From assembly GCF_048128805.1 (NCBI RefSeq), contig NC_136006.1, positions 1,319,783 to 1,383,782 of the forward strand: a stretch of 64,000 nucleotides of DNA, in the 5' to 3' direction. This document shows, one piece after another, positions 51,588 to 62,975 of this stretch (position 1 is the first letter of the stretch; each line of letters starts with the position of its first letter). Source of the stretch: Centroberyx gerrardi (Eukaryota > Chordata > Actinopteri > Beryciformes > Berycidae). The notes beneath the pieces are model-generated. The model ran no database searches and was not told the DNA's origin. It worked only from the letters and a program-made list of their open reading frames with translations. Made by a program: the position numbers and the translations under genes.

Positions 51588-52727
51588 ATGATGGAGACCC
51601 TGGAAGGAGGTGAACTCTGCTTTCCACAGCTCCTCAACACTTCCTGCAGGAAGCCGACACGTCCTCACTCTGAGGCCATGCTCATTTACATTCTGCCATA
51701 CTCCATCACTCTGCTCACTGTGTCTCTCAACCTGCTAGTCATCATCTCCATCTCCCACTACAGGTGGCCAAAGATTTAATCAATATAATGCAGACGTACA
51801 AATGACTCATGGACCACAACAGAGCTACTGTCACAACATAAGCTTTGATGACAATAAAAAAAGTTGCTGTTAATGTTAATGAATATAATTCTCCTGTTTC
51901 TCTCCAGGCAGCTCCACACCCCCACCAACCTCTGCCTCCTCTCCCTGGCTGTCTCAGACCTCCTTGTGGGCCTCCTGCTGATCCCGACTGAAATCCTCTT
52001 CATAGAGGCCTGCTGGTTTCTGGGTGACTTAATGTGTGCTCTGTATTACTTTGGGTTCTTTATCATTACCTCTGCCTCAGTAGGAAACATGGTGCTCATA
52101 TCAGTTGACCGCTATGTGGCTATTTGTGACCCTCTGTGTTACCCCACCAAAATCACTCAGGGAAGAGTTAAAATCTGTGTTTGTCTGTGTTGGGTCTGCT
52201 CTGTTTTTTGTAGCGGTCTGATTCTAAATGATAACCTGAGAGAACCAGGCAGGTATAATTCCTGTGTTGGAGAGTGTGTAGTTGTCCTTAACTACATCAC
52301 AGGAGCTGTTGACCTTGTTATGAACTTTATTGTTCCCATTACTGTCATCATAGTTCTGTATATGAGAGTATTTGTGGTGGCTGTGTCTCAGGCTCGTGCC
52401 ATGCGATCCCACATTGTGGCTGTCACACTCCAGCGTTCAGTAACTGTAACTGCTAAGAAATCTGAGATGAAAGCAGCCAGGACTCTTGGTATTGTCATAG
52501 CTGTGTTTCTAATATGTTTCTGTCCATATTACTGTCTCTCTCTTGCAGGTGAGGACACCTCGATCACTACTCCATCTGCAGCCTTTGTGATCTCTCTGTA
52601 CTTTTGCAACTCCTGTCTAAATCCTGTGATCTATGCCTTTTTCTATCCCTGGTTTAGAAAATCTATTAAACTGATTGTTACACTTCAGATACTGCAGCCT
52701 GACTCCTGTGAGGCCAACATACTGTAG
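51588..52727 (+). CDS. Trace amine-associated receptor (TAAR), fish non-classical clade, copy 1
   Basis: A rhodopsin-family GPCR, an olfactory receptor for amines, expected in the cilia of olfactory neurons and coupling to Golf. Exon 1 is 51588-51763 (58 codons plus 2 nt; ISISHY), intron 51764-51907 (CAG|GTGGCC ... CTCTCCAG), exon 2 is 51908-52727. Total 331 aa, full length. An adjacent second ATG (51591) has the better Kozak context and gives METLEG. Visible features: NTSC glycosylation site near residue 18, seven hydrophobic segments, DRY at 126-128, and the TAAR fingerprint NSCLNPVIYAFFYPWF from 293. Position 3.32 is Phe109, not Asp, while 5.42 is Asp194. The sequence resembles receptors annotated TAAR13c-like in percomorphs. 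No defects are seen, so it is probably functional. Confidence 0.95.
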
Positions 52728-53897
52728 AGAGGCTGTGGAGTGACTGAAATCAGACTTGTTTTTAATGAAGAGAGAAATGTTTTTTTCTCTGTTTTGGTTC
52801 GTTTTTTAATCAGTGAATTCAAAAGGCCAAAAGCATGACCATATTGAAAACATACTACTGTTCTTTTATTGTATGTTCTGTATGTGATTTAAATCACATT
52901 GTCTGTTAGACAATTATGCCTCCCTCTGTATTTCATTGTCAATATTACAACTAGAATACAACTTCCAAACATTAAGAGTTAGTCGTTTCTTTTCTTTTCT
53001 TTCAGAAAGGGAAATGTGTTGTCTCTATAGGATCATCAGGCCGAACAGGGCTATCCAATTCTATCCAGTGTGCTATCCAGTGAATTCTCAACATTTTTGT
53101 CACCGATTTTCCCCAAAAACACCACTTCTGTGTTTTTTTCCCCATCTTGTTGCCAACAAAGATGATCAGCCAGCTGGAGATAAACAGATAAGGAGTGCTT
53201 TTGTGTTATACAAAACAGTGTGAATGGGGACTATATGCCCCATATTGATCTTTTGGACAGAAAGGAATGAATTATTCAATTAAAATAGAAACCTATGGCA
53301 TAATATTGAAAATTAATCATATATAAAATATATGAATTAACAATAACTTGTATGTATATATATCAGAAATTAAATATGGATTACAATACACAATATCTTT
53401 ATAAAATGATAGGATGTAATGTTTTTGTCCCTTAGATTTGAGATTATAATGTTTGCCACAGTTAAATACAACTGTAAAAGCAGACAAAAATAGATGTGAT
53501 CATGGTCTTTATTACACAGTCTTTGTCTCCCTCTTCTGTTCATTCTCAGTGGCTTTCAAACTGTCTCTTTCTTATTTTTCCACACTGGGAGGAGTGGTGG
53601 ACAAAGTTTTATGAGTCTAGATTCTTTTGATGATGTTACCAGGTTGGTAAGGAACCACTGGCCTATAACTTAAGTAAGGAACATGTAAGGGAGATAGCAT
53701 TCTTTGGAAACAACATCATGTAGAGAAAAGCAGATAAAACACTATTAACTGCTAGCAGTTATGACCGGCCAGATATAGCTTAAGAGGAAAAGGAAAAACA
53801 AAAGAAAAAGAAGCAATTGGAGAAAGAAGTAATAAGATCAAGATTATTAAAACCTTGAAATATCTTATATATCTATATCACACAACAAAATGCATGA
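52728..53897. other. TAAR copy 1 3' flank
   Basis: Non-coding, AT-rich, shared almost unchanged with 59355-60532. It would include the 3' UTR. No coding exon seen. Confidence 0.6.
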
Positions 53898-54094
53898 TGC
53901 ATGCACATTTATTCTGCAGCACCCAGGACTCAAACCACTGCAGCAAAATACCGGGGGGACACAGGGGACATGTTCCCTGAACATTTTGAAATTATACATT
54001 TTGTCCCTCACCCTCTTACCCACACTAGAGAGACACACACCAGGAGAGACACCATAAAAGATTATCAGTGTATTCTTTAATATCCCATCACTAT

Positions 54095-54350
54095 TCATGC
54101 GCTAAAACAAAAACTGAACTCTTAAAAATAGAAAGACCAGTGGAATTGATAATATTAAAGCAATGGTTGAAAAACAGCAGTCCTCAACTCCAGGTTGCTA
54201 TAGTTAAAATGTTCAACCTAGTTCTAAGAAGTGGAAATTTCCCTCTGATCTGGAACAAAAGTATTATCAGTCCATATTATCAGCCCATGGGTGTGACAAT
54301 ACCTGTAAAAAACTGGGCAATATCCATCCACTCTTTTGACATATTAAAGT
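54095..54350 (+). pseudogene. Short LINE reverse transcriptase fragment
   Basis: Translation gives RPVELIILKQWLKNSSPQLQ and VAIVKMFNLVLRSGNFPLIW, the N-terminal finger region of a non-LTR RT (pattern: ...MFNxVLxSGxFPxxW). Only about 80 residues remain. Confidence 0.55.
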
Positions 54351-54880
54351 AACGCAGGTCTGTCTGTTTTTATGTGCTGCCCTTAGTTCACAACCATTCA
54401 CACTACAGCAATAACAGGAGAGATTTCTTTTAAGAAACAACTTTCGACTGGGTTTTTTTTTTAAATGGAGGAAATTAACACATACAGTTAAAAACTACAG
54501 GTTCTAAGCTTCATTTTGATGTATAGGTTGCGGGGGTAATCCAGCTGCCACACCAGGCTTTTGTGTCGCTAGCTCCCGGCTGCACCTGACTCGGTGGGCC
54601 ACTACAGAATAGCGATCACTTTTCAATAATGTGTAGTAAATTAAACGACTGGTTAGTGAAATCAAAGTCCTATGTTGCAAACAGAATGGGCATTTTTATC
54701 TTGTGGCCATCCACAATGATATGAATCGATTTGAAGAAACATAATGGCTGACGCACAGACATGTCAATCAGGCTTTTTTTTTTTCTGAATAATAACGAGC
54801 AACTTTGGGTAGAAGAAATATCTGTTTCCATCGCATTATTTGTGCTTTCCCGAATAACGTATTCGGATTCGGGTACATTC
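54351..54880. other. No gene seen
   Basis: Non-coding; no clear repeat ends. Confidence 0.35.
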
Positions 54881-54882
54881 CT

Positions 54883-55150
54883 AGTATGCGGTAATATGCA
54901 GTATTATGCGGTAGTATGCAGTAGTATGGGGTAGACTGCGGTAATATGTGGTATTATGTGGTAGTATGCGGTAGTATGCGGTATTGTGCGGTAGTATGCA
55001 GTAGTATGCAGTATTATGTGATTATGCGGTTGTATAGTTGTATGCGGTAGTATGTGGTAGTATGCGGTAGTATGCGGTAGTATGCGGTATTGTGCGGTAG
55101 TATGCAGTAGTATGCGGTATTATGTGATTATGCGGTTGTATGCCGAGTAT
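54883..55150. repeat. TATGCGGTAG minisatellite, block 1
   Basis: Tandem, drifting 10-bp units (TATGCGGTAG, TATGCAGTAT, TATGTGGTAG). The same satellite forms a longer block at 62975-63785. Confidence 0.95.
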
Positions 55151-55189
55151 GCGAACGGCAGTCCGAACTACTAAAAAGGGATTTTGTCC

Positions 55190-57905
55190 ACCTTTTTAAC
55201 ATTCTCAATGATTTCAATATTCATATCGACCCTTCTGGCAGCAGCATTGACTCTACAACGAACTGTATTGTGTACTCGCAAATCAGCACCGTATCCCTTC
55301 CCCGTCTCTCCTCCCGTCGTCCTCGCCCGCCGCCCGGAACAAAAAGTAGTAACGTAATTAAGATTAAACCTATTCGCAATGCTGAGCGTCCCAAACCTAC
55401 TAGCATCACAAAGCGCATACGACTCGGATTCATCAATATCAGATCACTCGCTAACAAAACCCTGTTGGTCAATGACTTAATTAAAGAACATAGTATTGAC
55501 ATAATGGGATTATGTGAAACCTGGCTAAAGCCAAATGATGCTCTTCCATTAATTGAAGCTTCCCCCTCTAACTTCACCAACTCGCATGTCGCTCGGACAT
55601 CTAAGAAAGGTGGGGGCGTTGGCCTAATCTTCAATTCGAGTCTGAACCTTTCACCAGATCTAAGTAATAAACTCTCATCTTGTGAGATGCTCACTATGCG
55701 CCCGTCCACTCCAGTTAGCATGGGCCTTAACCACTCTGGTATTCTGCCTTTCTACCTAATTATCCTTTATCGCCCTCCTGGGCCCTATTCATCTTTTTTA
55801 GAAGAATTTTCCAATTTCCTCTCTGACCTTGTAATTCGTACGGATAACATCCTAATTATCGATGATTTCAATATTCATCTAAATTGTAAAACTAATCCAC
55901 TTAGCAAAGCTTTTTCGTCCCTAATTGACACTTTTGGCTTTACTCAGTTGGTTCACGAACAGACCCACTCTAGCGGCAACACTCTTGATCTGGTCCTCGC
56001 TCGTGGTATTAACATGTCAGACTTAGAAGTTTTGCCGTATCCACCGGCATTATCAGATCATTATCTCATTAAATTTCAAATTGCTCTGCCCTGTCGGCAT
56101 TCCAATCCAATTGATACCTACAGCATCCGCCGTATTGATACTTCGACAACTACAAAACTCGCTGATCTCCTACCTAAAACTCTTGCCTCTCTCCCTGAAC
56201 GAATTGGTTCCCTCGACGAGTTCACGGATAACTTTAACTCTATTCTAACTGACTCGCTTGACTCTGTTGCGCCCCTACTCATAAAGACCCGCCGTCTAAA
56301 GAAACCGTCGCCCTGGTTTACTGATGAAACTTGTGCACAAAAACAGGCGTGTAGAAAGCTAGAACGCAAATGGCGCTTATCCAAACTCGAGGTCTTTCGG
56401 CTAGCTTGGAGCGATAGCCTAATGATTTACAAGCGTACGCTCTCCGCCGCTAGGGCCTCCTACTACTCAGATCTTAAAAAACTAATAAAAATAACCCGAA
56501 GTTTCTATTTGACACGGTAGCAAAACTTACTTGCAAACCCTCCCCTGTAGCGAGCTCTCAATTTACTGCAAATGACTTTCTTAATTTCTTCAATCACAAA
56601 ATTGACTGTGTTAGAGATGAAATTAGCAATTCTTTACCCACCGAGGGCGTTGATCCCTCTCCTATTCGTGCATTTGACGCAATAGAGACCACCGCCGTAC
56701 TCTCGCAATTTGAGACTGTCTCCTTAGACACCTTCTCTAAATTAATACTTTCCTCTAAATCCACAACCAGCTTATCTGACCCTCTTCCTGCCAAATTGGT
56801 TAAGGAACTTCTCCCAATATTAGGCCCCTCCCTACTCAAAATCATTAACACCTCTCTCTCCTCTGGCATTGTGCCCTCGTCCTTCAAATCAGCCGTAATT
56901 AAGCCTCTGCTCAAAAAATCCAACCTTGATCCTGTTGATCTTAATAACTTTAGACCAATCTCCAATCTCCCCTTCCTCTCTAAAGTCTTGGAAAGAATAG
57001 TTTCTACCCAACTAACTGACTACCTCTCGTGTAATAGTCTCTTCGAACCCTTTCAATCTGGTTTTAGGTCTCTCCATAGCACTGAGACTGCTCTCACAAA
57101 AGTGGTAAACGACCTACTCCTCGCCTCAGATTCCGATTCTTCTTCTGTTCTTATTTTACTTGATTTGAGTGCGGCTTTTGATACAGTCGATCATAATATT
57201 CTCTTAAACCGCCTAGCGAGCTACGTTGGCATCCGCGACTCTGCGCTTTCCTGGCTAAATTCCTACCTATCTGATAGAACGCACTGTGTCTCACATAAAA
57301 TAACTATATCTGACTACTCTAAAGTTAACTTTGGCGTACCGCAGGGCTCCGTGCTCGGACCTTTGCTTTTCTCTATTTACATGCTACCTCTTGGTGAAAT
57401 TTTCCGCAGTTATGGTATTAAATTTCACTGTTACGCGGACGATACTCAAATTTACATACCAATTAGACCTGATGACCGTTTACAACTTTCAAACCTAGAA
57501 TTATGCCTAATCGCTGTCACAAATTGGATGTCACAAAACTTCTTGCGACTAAACGCCAACAAAACTGAGATGCTAGTTGTTGGCCCAAAAACCCAACTAC
57601 CTCTTGTTGCAGACCTTACTCTAAATTTTGGGGATTGCTTAATTACCCAGAGTCCCACAGTTAAAAACCTTGGCGTTACGTTCGACTCAGCTCTCTCATT
57701 CGATGCTCACATTGGAACAAGGAAATCACTAAGATAGCATTTTTCCATCTTTGCAATATCTCGAAAATTCGCTCCCTGCTAAACACGGCGGATGCTGAAA
57801 CCTTAATACACGCTTTTGTTTTATCAAGACTCGATTATTGTAATGTCTTACTTTCTGGCCTACCTAACTGCAGTATTAAAAAACTACAACTTGTGCAAAA
57901 TGCTA
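55190..57905 (+). mobile_element. L2-like non-LTR retrotransposon (endonuclease plus RT), 3'-truncated
   Basis: An AP-endonuclease domain (55425-56090: LGFINIRSLANKTLLVNDLI, GLCETWL, DDFNIHLN, SDHYLIKFQ) is followed after a frameshift near 56520 by an RT domain (56796-57737). The RT carries NNFRPISNLPFLSKVLERIV, LDLSAAFDTVDH, GVPQGSVLGPLLF and FHCYADDTQIY at 57425-57455. A second frameshift lies near 57720; SRLDYCNVLLSGLPN follows. The endonuclease metal-site Gly-Asp is Asp-Asp here. It stops abruptly at 57905, at the junction with the TAAR duplication, so the element lacks a 3' end. L2/CR1 group by motif order. The RT frame is unusually well kept, so this copy is fairly young. Confidence 0.88.
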
Positions 57906-57936
57906 CCAGCTACCAAAACAGGTAGCTGGTAGCATT
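57899..57936. repeat. Perfect 16-bp hairpin at the duplication junction
   Basis: AATGCTACCAGCTACC, six-base loop AAAACA, then the exact complement GGTAGCTGGTAGCATT. GCTACCAAAACAG occurs twice in a row across it. It joins truncated L2 sequence to the second TAAR block. Confidence 0.95.
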
Positions 57937-58215
57937 AAGCTACCAAAACAGTCAACAATGGTGAAATTACTGTTATTGCACATGAGATTGGGAAGGGACG
58001 AGGGAGGGAGAGGCGAGGAAGAAGAGAGAGAGGGAAGATGACAGTGAAGATAGAGATGAAGAGGATGATTGCAGAAAGCGAGAGAGGGAAGGAGAGAGAG
58101 AGAGCAAGAGGAAGGAAAGGAGGGGGCGAGAGGGGATAAATCAGCTGTATGATAGAGAGCTTTGGTCAGAAAGCTGCCAGACCTCAGCAGCTTCTCCTCT
58201 CCTCCTCTCTCTCTG

Positions 58216-59354
58216 ATGATGGAGACCCTGGAAGGAGGTGAACTCTGCTTTCCACAGCTCCTCAACACTTCCTGCAGGAAGCCAACACGTCCTCACTCTG
58301 AGGCCATGCTCATTTACATTCTGCCATACTCCATCACTCTGCTCACTGTGTCTCTCAACCTGCTGGTCATCATCTCCATCTCCCACTACAGGTGGCCAAA
58401 GATTTAATCAATATAATGCAGACGTACAAATGACTCATGGACCACAACAGAGCTACTGTCACAACATAAGCTTTGATGACAATAAAAAAGTTGTTGTTAA
58501 TGTTAATGAATATAATTCTCCTGTTTCTCTCCAGGCAGCTCCACACCCCCACCAACCTCTGCCTCCTCTCCCTGGCTGTCTCAGACCTCCTTGTGGGCCT
58601 CCTGCTGATGCCGACTAAAATCCTCTTCATAGAGGCCTGCTGGTTTCTGGGTGACTTAATGTGTGCTCTGTATTACTTTGGGTTCTTAATCATTACCTCT
58701 GCCTCAGTAGGAAACATGGTGCTCATATCAATTGACCGCTATGTGGCTATTTGTGACCCTCTGTGTTACCCCACCAAAATCACTCAGGGAAGAGTTAAAA
58801 TCTGTGTTTGTCTGTGTTGGGTCTGCTCTGCTTTTTGTAGCGGTCTAATTCTAAATGATAACCTGAGAGAACCAGGCAGGTATAATTCCTGTGTTGGAGA
58901 GTGTGTGGTTGTTGTTACCTACATCACAGGAGCTGTTGACCTTGTTATGAACTTTATTGTTCCCATTACTGTCATCATAGTTCTGTATATGAGAGTATTT
59001 GTGGTGGCTGTGTCTCAGGCTCGTGCCATGCGATCCCACATTGTGGCTGTCACACTCCAGCGTTCAGTGACTGTAACTGCTAAGAAATCTGAGATGAAAG
59101 CAGCCAGGACTCTTGGTATTGTCATAGCTGTGTTTCTAATATGTTTCTGTCCATATTACTGTCTCTCTCTTGCAGGTGAGGACACCTCGTTCACTACTCC
59201 ATCTGCAGCGTTTTTGGTCTCTCTGTACTATTGCAACTCCTGTCTAAATCCTGTGATCTATGCCTTTTTCTATCCCTGGTTTAGAAAATCTATTAAACTG
59301 ATTGTTACACTTCAGATACTGCAGCCTGACTCCTGTGAGGCCAACATACTGTAG
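58216..59354 (+). CDS. Trace amine-associated receptor (TAAR), fish non-classical clade, copy 2
   Basis: Tandem paralogue of the gene at 51588-52727 with the same structure: exon 1 58216-58391, intron 58392-58534, exon 2 58535-59354, 331 aa. Exon 1 encodes an identical peptide. Exon 2 differs at 11 residues by my count (for example F110L next to position 3.32, E87K, N187T, and three changes in the FVISLYF/FLVSLYY stretch at the top of TM7). DRY, Asp194 (5.42), Phe109 (3.32) and NSCLNPVIYAFFYPWF are kept. Full-length and without defects, so probably functional, perhaps with altered ligand tuning (inference). Confidence 0.95.
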
Positions 59355-60532
59355 AGAGGCTGTGGAGTGACTGAAATCAGACTTGTTTTTAATGAAGAGA
59401 GAAATGTTTTTTTCTCTGTTTTGGTTCGTTTTTTAGTCAGTGAATTCAAAAGGCCAAAAGCATGACCATATTGAAAACATACTACTGTTCTTTTATTGTA
59501 TGTTCTGTATGTGATTTAAATCACATTGTCTGTTAGACAATTATGCCTCCCTCTGTATTTCATTGTCAATATTACAACTAGAATACAACTTCCAAACATT
59601 AAGAGTTAGTCGTTTCTTTTCTTTTCTTTCAGAAAGGGAAATGTGTTGTCTCTATAGGATCATCAGGCCAAACAGGGCTATCCAATTCTATCCAGTGTGC
59701 TATCCAGTGAATTCTCAACATTTTTGTCACCGATTTTCCCCAAAAACACCACTTCTGTGTTTTTTTTCCCCATCTTGTTGCCAACAAAGATGATCGGCCA
59801 GCTGGAGATAAACAGATAAGGAGTGCTTTTGTGTTATACAAAACAGTGTGAATGGGGACTATATGCCCCATATTGATCTTTTGGACAGAAAGGAATGAAT
59901 TATTCAATTAAAATAGAAACCTATGGCATAATATTGAAAATTAATCATATATAAAATATATGAATTAACAATAACTTGTATGTATATATATCAGAAATTA
60001 AATATGGATTACAATACACAATATCTTTATAAAATGATAGGATGTAATGTTTTTGTCCCTTAGATTTGAGATTATAATAATGTTTGCCACAGTTAAATAC
60101 AACTGTAAAAGCAGACAAAAATAGATGTGATCATGGTCTTTATTACACAGTCTTTGTCTCCCTCTTCTGTTCATTCTCAGTGGCTTTCAAACTGTCTCTT
60201 TCTTATTTTTCCACACTGGGAGGAGTGGTGGACAAAGTTTTATGAGTCTAGATTCTTTTGATGATGTTACCAGGTTGGTAAGGAACCACTGGCCTATAAC
60301 TTAAGTAAGGAACATGTAAGGGAGATAGCATTCTTTGGAAACAACATCATGTAGAGAAAAGCAGATAAAACACTATTAACTGCTAGCAGTTATGACCAGC
60401 CAGATATAGCTTAAGAGGAAAAGAAAAAACAAAAGAAAAAGAAGCATTTGGAGAAAGAAGTAATAAGATCAAGATTATTAAAACCTTGAAATATCTTATA
60501 TATCTATATCACACAACAAAATGCATGATGCA
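59355..60532. other. TAAR copy 2 3' flank
   Basis: Non-coding, shared with 52728-53897. Confidence 0.6.
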
Positions 60533-61475
60533 GACTGTCTATCTTACACAATTGTCTTCTTGACATCAAGGCGTGGATGGCCCAAAACTCTCCAGTTGAA
60601 TGCTGATAAGACAGAAATTGTAATAATTGGTTCTGACCCTACTGCGTAAGCAGTTCAACAATCCCTGGGCTCCTTATCTAGCCTTGTAAGGCCAGTGTCT
60701 AAGAATTTACGATTTTATTTTGATTCCAGTTTGTACTTTAATCATCATATCACAAAACTGGTCCAATCATGCTTTTTTCAGTTCAGGAATATTGCCAAGA
60801 TCAGCCCCATCCTGTCATTTCAAGATACATAGAAGGCCATTCATGTCTTTGTCACATCCCGTTTAGATTACTGTAATGCACTTTTTACTTGCTTGACTCA
60901 GTCATCTTTAAATCGACTACAGCTTGTCCAAAATTCTGCTGCCAGACTCCTAACTAAGACTAGACGTTCTGCTCATATTACCCATCTTAACCTCTTTACA
61001 CTGGCTCCCAGTACGTTTTCGAATTGATTTTAAAATTCTCTTAATCACAAGGCCTTGCATGGCAGAGCTCCAATATATATTGTTGAACTTCTAAAACCCT
61101 ACCATACCTCAAGGAGTCTTCGCTTGTCAGACCGAGGTCTTTTAGCTGTCCCTCCAACTAAGCTCAAATCAAAGGAAGACCGAGTTTTTGCTGCTTTAGC
61201 CCCCAAACTATGGAACAGTTTACCATACAATGTCAGAATGGCTGAATCGGTGGATGTTTTTAAATCACGGTTGAGAATGTATTTGAACAAGGAGCGAATG
61301 CTCCTTAAGCGAATAACTGATGTTTAAAGATGTTCTATGTCCCATTGACTACAATGGTTTCCATAAAGGCAGAATTCAAATCATTTTTAAAAATCAGTTT
61401 TTGCGTTAGAAACTCACCTCTATTGGTTGAGCTTTTCCTTCTTTTTAACCTGTGTTTTATTGTGTTTTATTGTAT
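60533..61475 (+). pseudogene. 3' part of a second L2-like LINE
   Basis: It begins inside the RT (KTLQLNADKTEIVIIGSDPT near 60590) and continues through VFVTSRLDYCNALFTCLTQS, LNRLQLVQNSAARLLTKTRR and an intact end frame HGRAPIYIVELLKPYHTSRS to about 61325, then a 3' UTR. It overlaps in protein content with the copy ending at 57905 (both have the LNADKTE and SRLDYCN regions), so it is a different L2 copy. The 3' UTR is interrupted at 61480 and resumes at 62803. Confidence 0.85.
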
Positions 61476-61480
61476 TTTTA

Positions 61481-62802
61481 GGGCCCGAGCACCGCGAGGC
61501 CCTATTGAAATGCAAGGAATTATTATTTTTCTGCCGAATGAATCACATTTTTGAGGGGCTAAAGGTGCTCCAAAACTCACCAAACTTTGCACACGCGTTG
61601 GAAGTGGTGAAAAATTATATATTTTATGGGTTTTGCGCATGGGTGTGAAAAAATGGCTCAATAGCGCCCCCTACAAAATTTAAACTAAATACCCCTCGCG
61701 GTACGTTTCACTTACATGTACGAAATTTGGCAGGCACATGTATCATGTCCAGACTTAAAAAAAACGTCATAGGTCCCATGACCTAAACCCAACAGGAAGT
61801 CAGCCATTTTTAATTTATTGTGGCATTTTTGTGCATTTTTGGCCATTTACAGGGGTCATACTTTAACGAACTCCTCCTAGGAGGTTCATCGGATCCTCCT
61901 CAAACTTGCTCAGCAGATATAACAGACCTTGACGATGAAAAGTTGGTATAAAGGCGTGGGCGTGGCGAGGCGTCGAATTTCCATGTTTCGCCATGAAACA
62001 GGAAGTGGTTTGTAACTCCACTGTACATGGTCACATCTGCCCCAAACTTCACATGTTTGATAAGTGTCATGGCCTCAAGACATCGACATGCCAATATTCA
62101 GTTATAGTCATAGCGCCACCTACTGGAAACAGGAAATGACATGTTTTATACTATGATGTACTCCTCCTAGCGGATTGACCAGATCCACCTCAAATGTGGT
62201 CAGAAAAGCCTTAAGACCTTGATGATGCTTCATTGTGAAGATTGGGAGTTTTCATCGAACGGCGTTGCCCTGGCGGCGTGGCGAATTTCGATGTTTCGCC
62301 ATGAAACAGGAAGTTGTGTTAACTTGAGTGTACATTGTCCAATCTGCACCAAATTTCACATGTTTGATGAGAGTCCCGGCCTGAAGACATCTACAAGCCA
62401 ATATTCAGTTATAGTCATAGCGCCACCTACTGGCAACACAGGATGTGGTTTGTAACTCAGCTGTACATGGTCAAATCTGCCCCAAACTTCACATGTTTGA
62501 TAAGACTCCCAGCCTCAACACATCTACATGCCAATATTCAGTTATAGTCATAGCGCCACCTACTGGCAACACAGGAAGTGGTTTGTAACTCGACTGTACA
62601 TGGTCAAATCTGCCCCAAACTTCACATGTTTGATGAGAGTCCCGGCCTGAAGACATCTACAGGCCAATTTTGAATCATAGTCATAGCGCCACCTACTGGC
62701 AAAAGGAAATGACATGTTTTATACTGAAAATTCAGAGCCGGCTGCGGCACACCCCGAAGTGCGCAAAGGTGCGAGGGCCCGATCATCGCTGCTTGCAGCT
62801 TT
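61481..62802. mobile_element. GGGCCCGAGCACC...GGGCCCGATCATC interspersed repeat nested in the L2 tail
   Basis: It starts GGGCCCGAGCACCGCGAGGC and ends GCGAGGGCCCGATCATCGCT with GCTTGCAGCTTTAA, boundaries I recognise from a very common teleost repeat. Inside are three to four imperfect ~180-200-bp units, each with TAGCGCCACCTACTGGCAAC, TGTACATGGTCAAATCTGCC and CCAAACTTCACATGTTTGAT. Class unknown to me; no open frame. Confidence 0.75.
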
Positions 62803-62975
62803 AATATTGTTATTGTTATTTTATTATGTGCTTTATTGTATTTTATTGTTATTGTTATTTTATTGTGTGTTTTAATGTATTTGATTGTATTTCTTTCTGT
62901 TCAGCACTTTGTAAACTCCTGTTTTTGAAAAGTGCTTTAGAAATAAAGTTTATTATTATTATTATTATTATTATT
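62803..62975 (+). repeat. Resumed L2 3' UTR and tail
   Basis: TTTTATTGT-rich sequence matching the pre-insertion side, ending in GAAAAGTGCTTTAGAAATAA followed by (ATT)n, a typical L2 tail. Confidence 0.7.

Larger units (their letters stand above)
51303..53897. repeat. Direct duplication, copy 1 (contains TAAR gene 1)
   Basis: From ATTAAGCTACCAAAACAGTC to CAAAATGCATGATGCA, this block is repeated in the same orientation at 57933-60532, with only scattered substitutions and small indels. It covers the TAAR upstream GA-rich stretch, both exons, intron and about 1.2 kb of 3' flank. Confidence 0.95.
57933..60532. repeat. Direct duplication, copy 2 (contains TAAR gene 2)
   Basis: Same content and orientation as 51303-53897. 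Copy 2 passes straight into L2-like sequence at 60533. Confidence 0.95.

Noticed and set aside
55221..55721. Minus-strand ORF of 166 codons
   Set aside because: Shadow of the L2 endonuclease frame on the plus strand.
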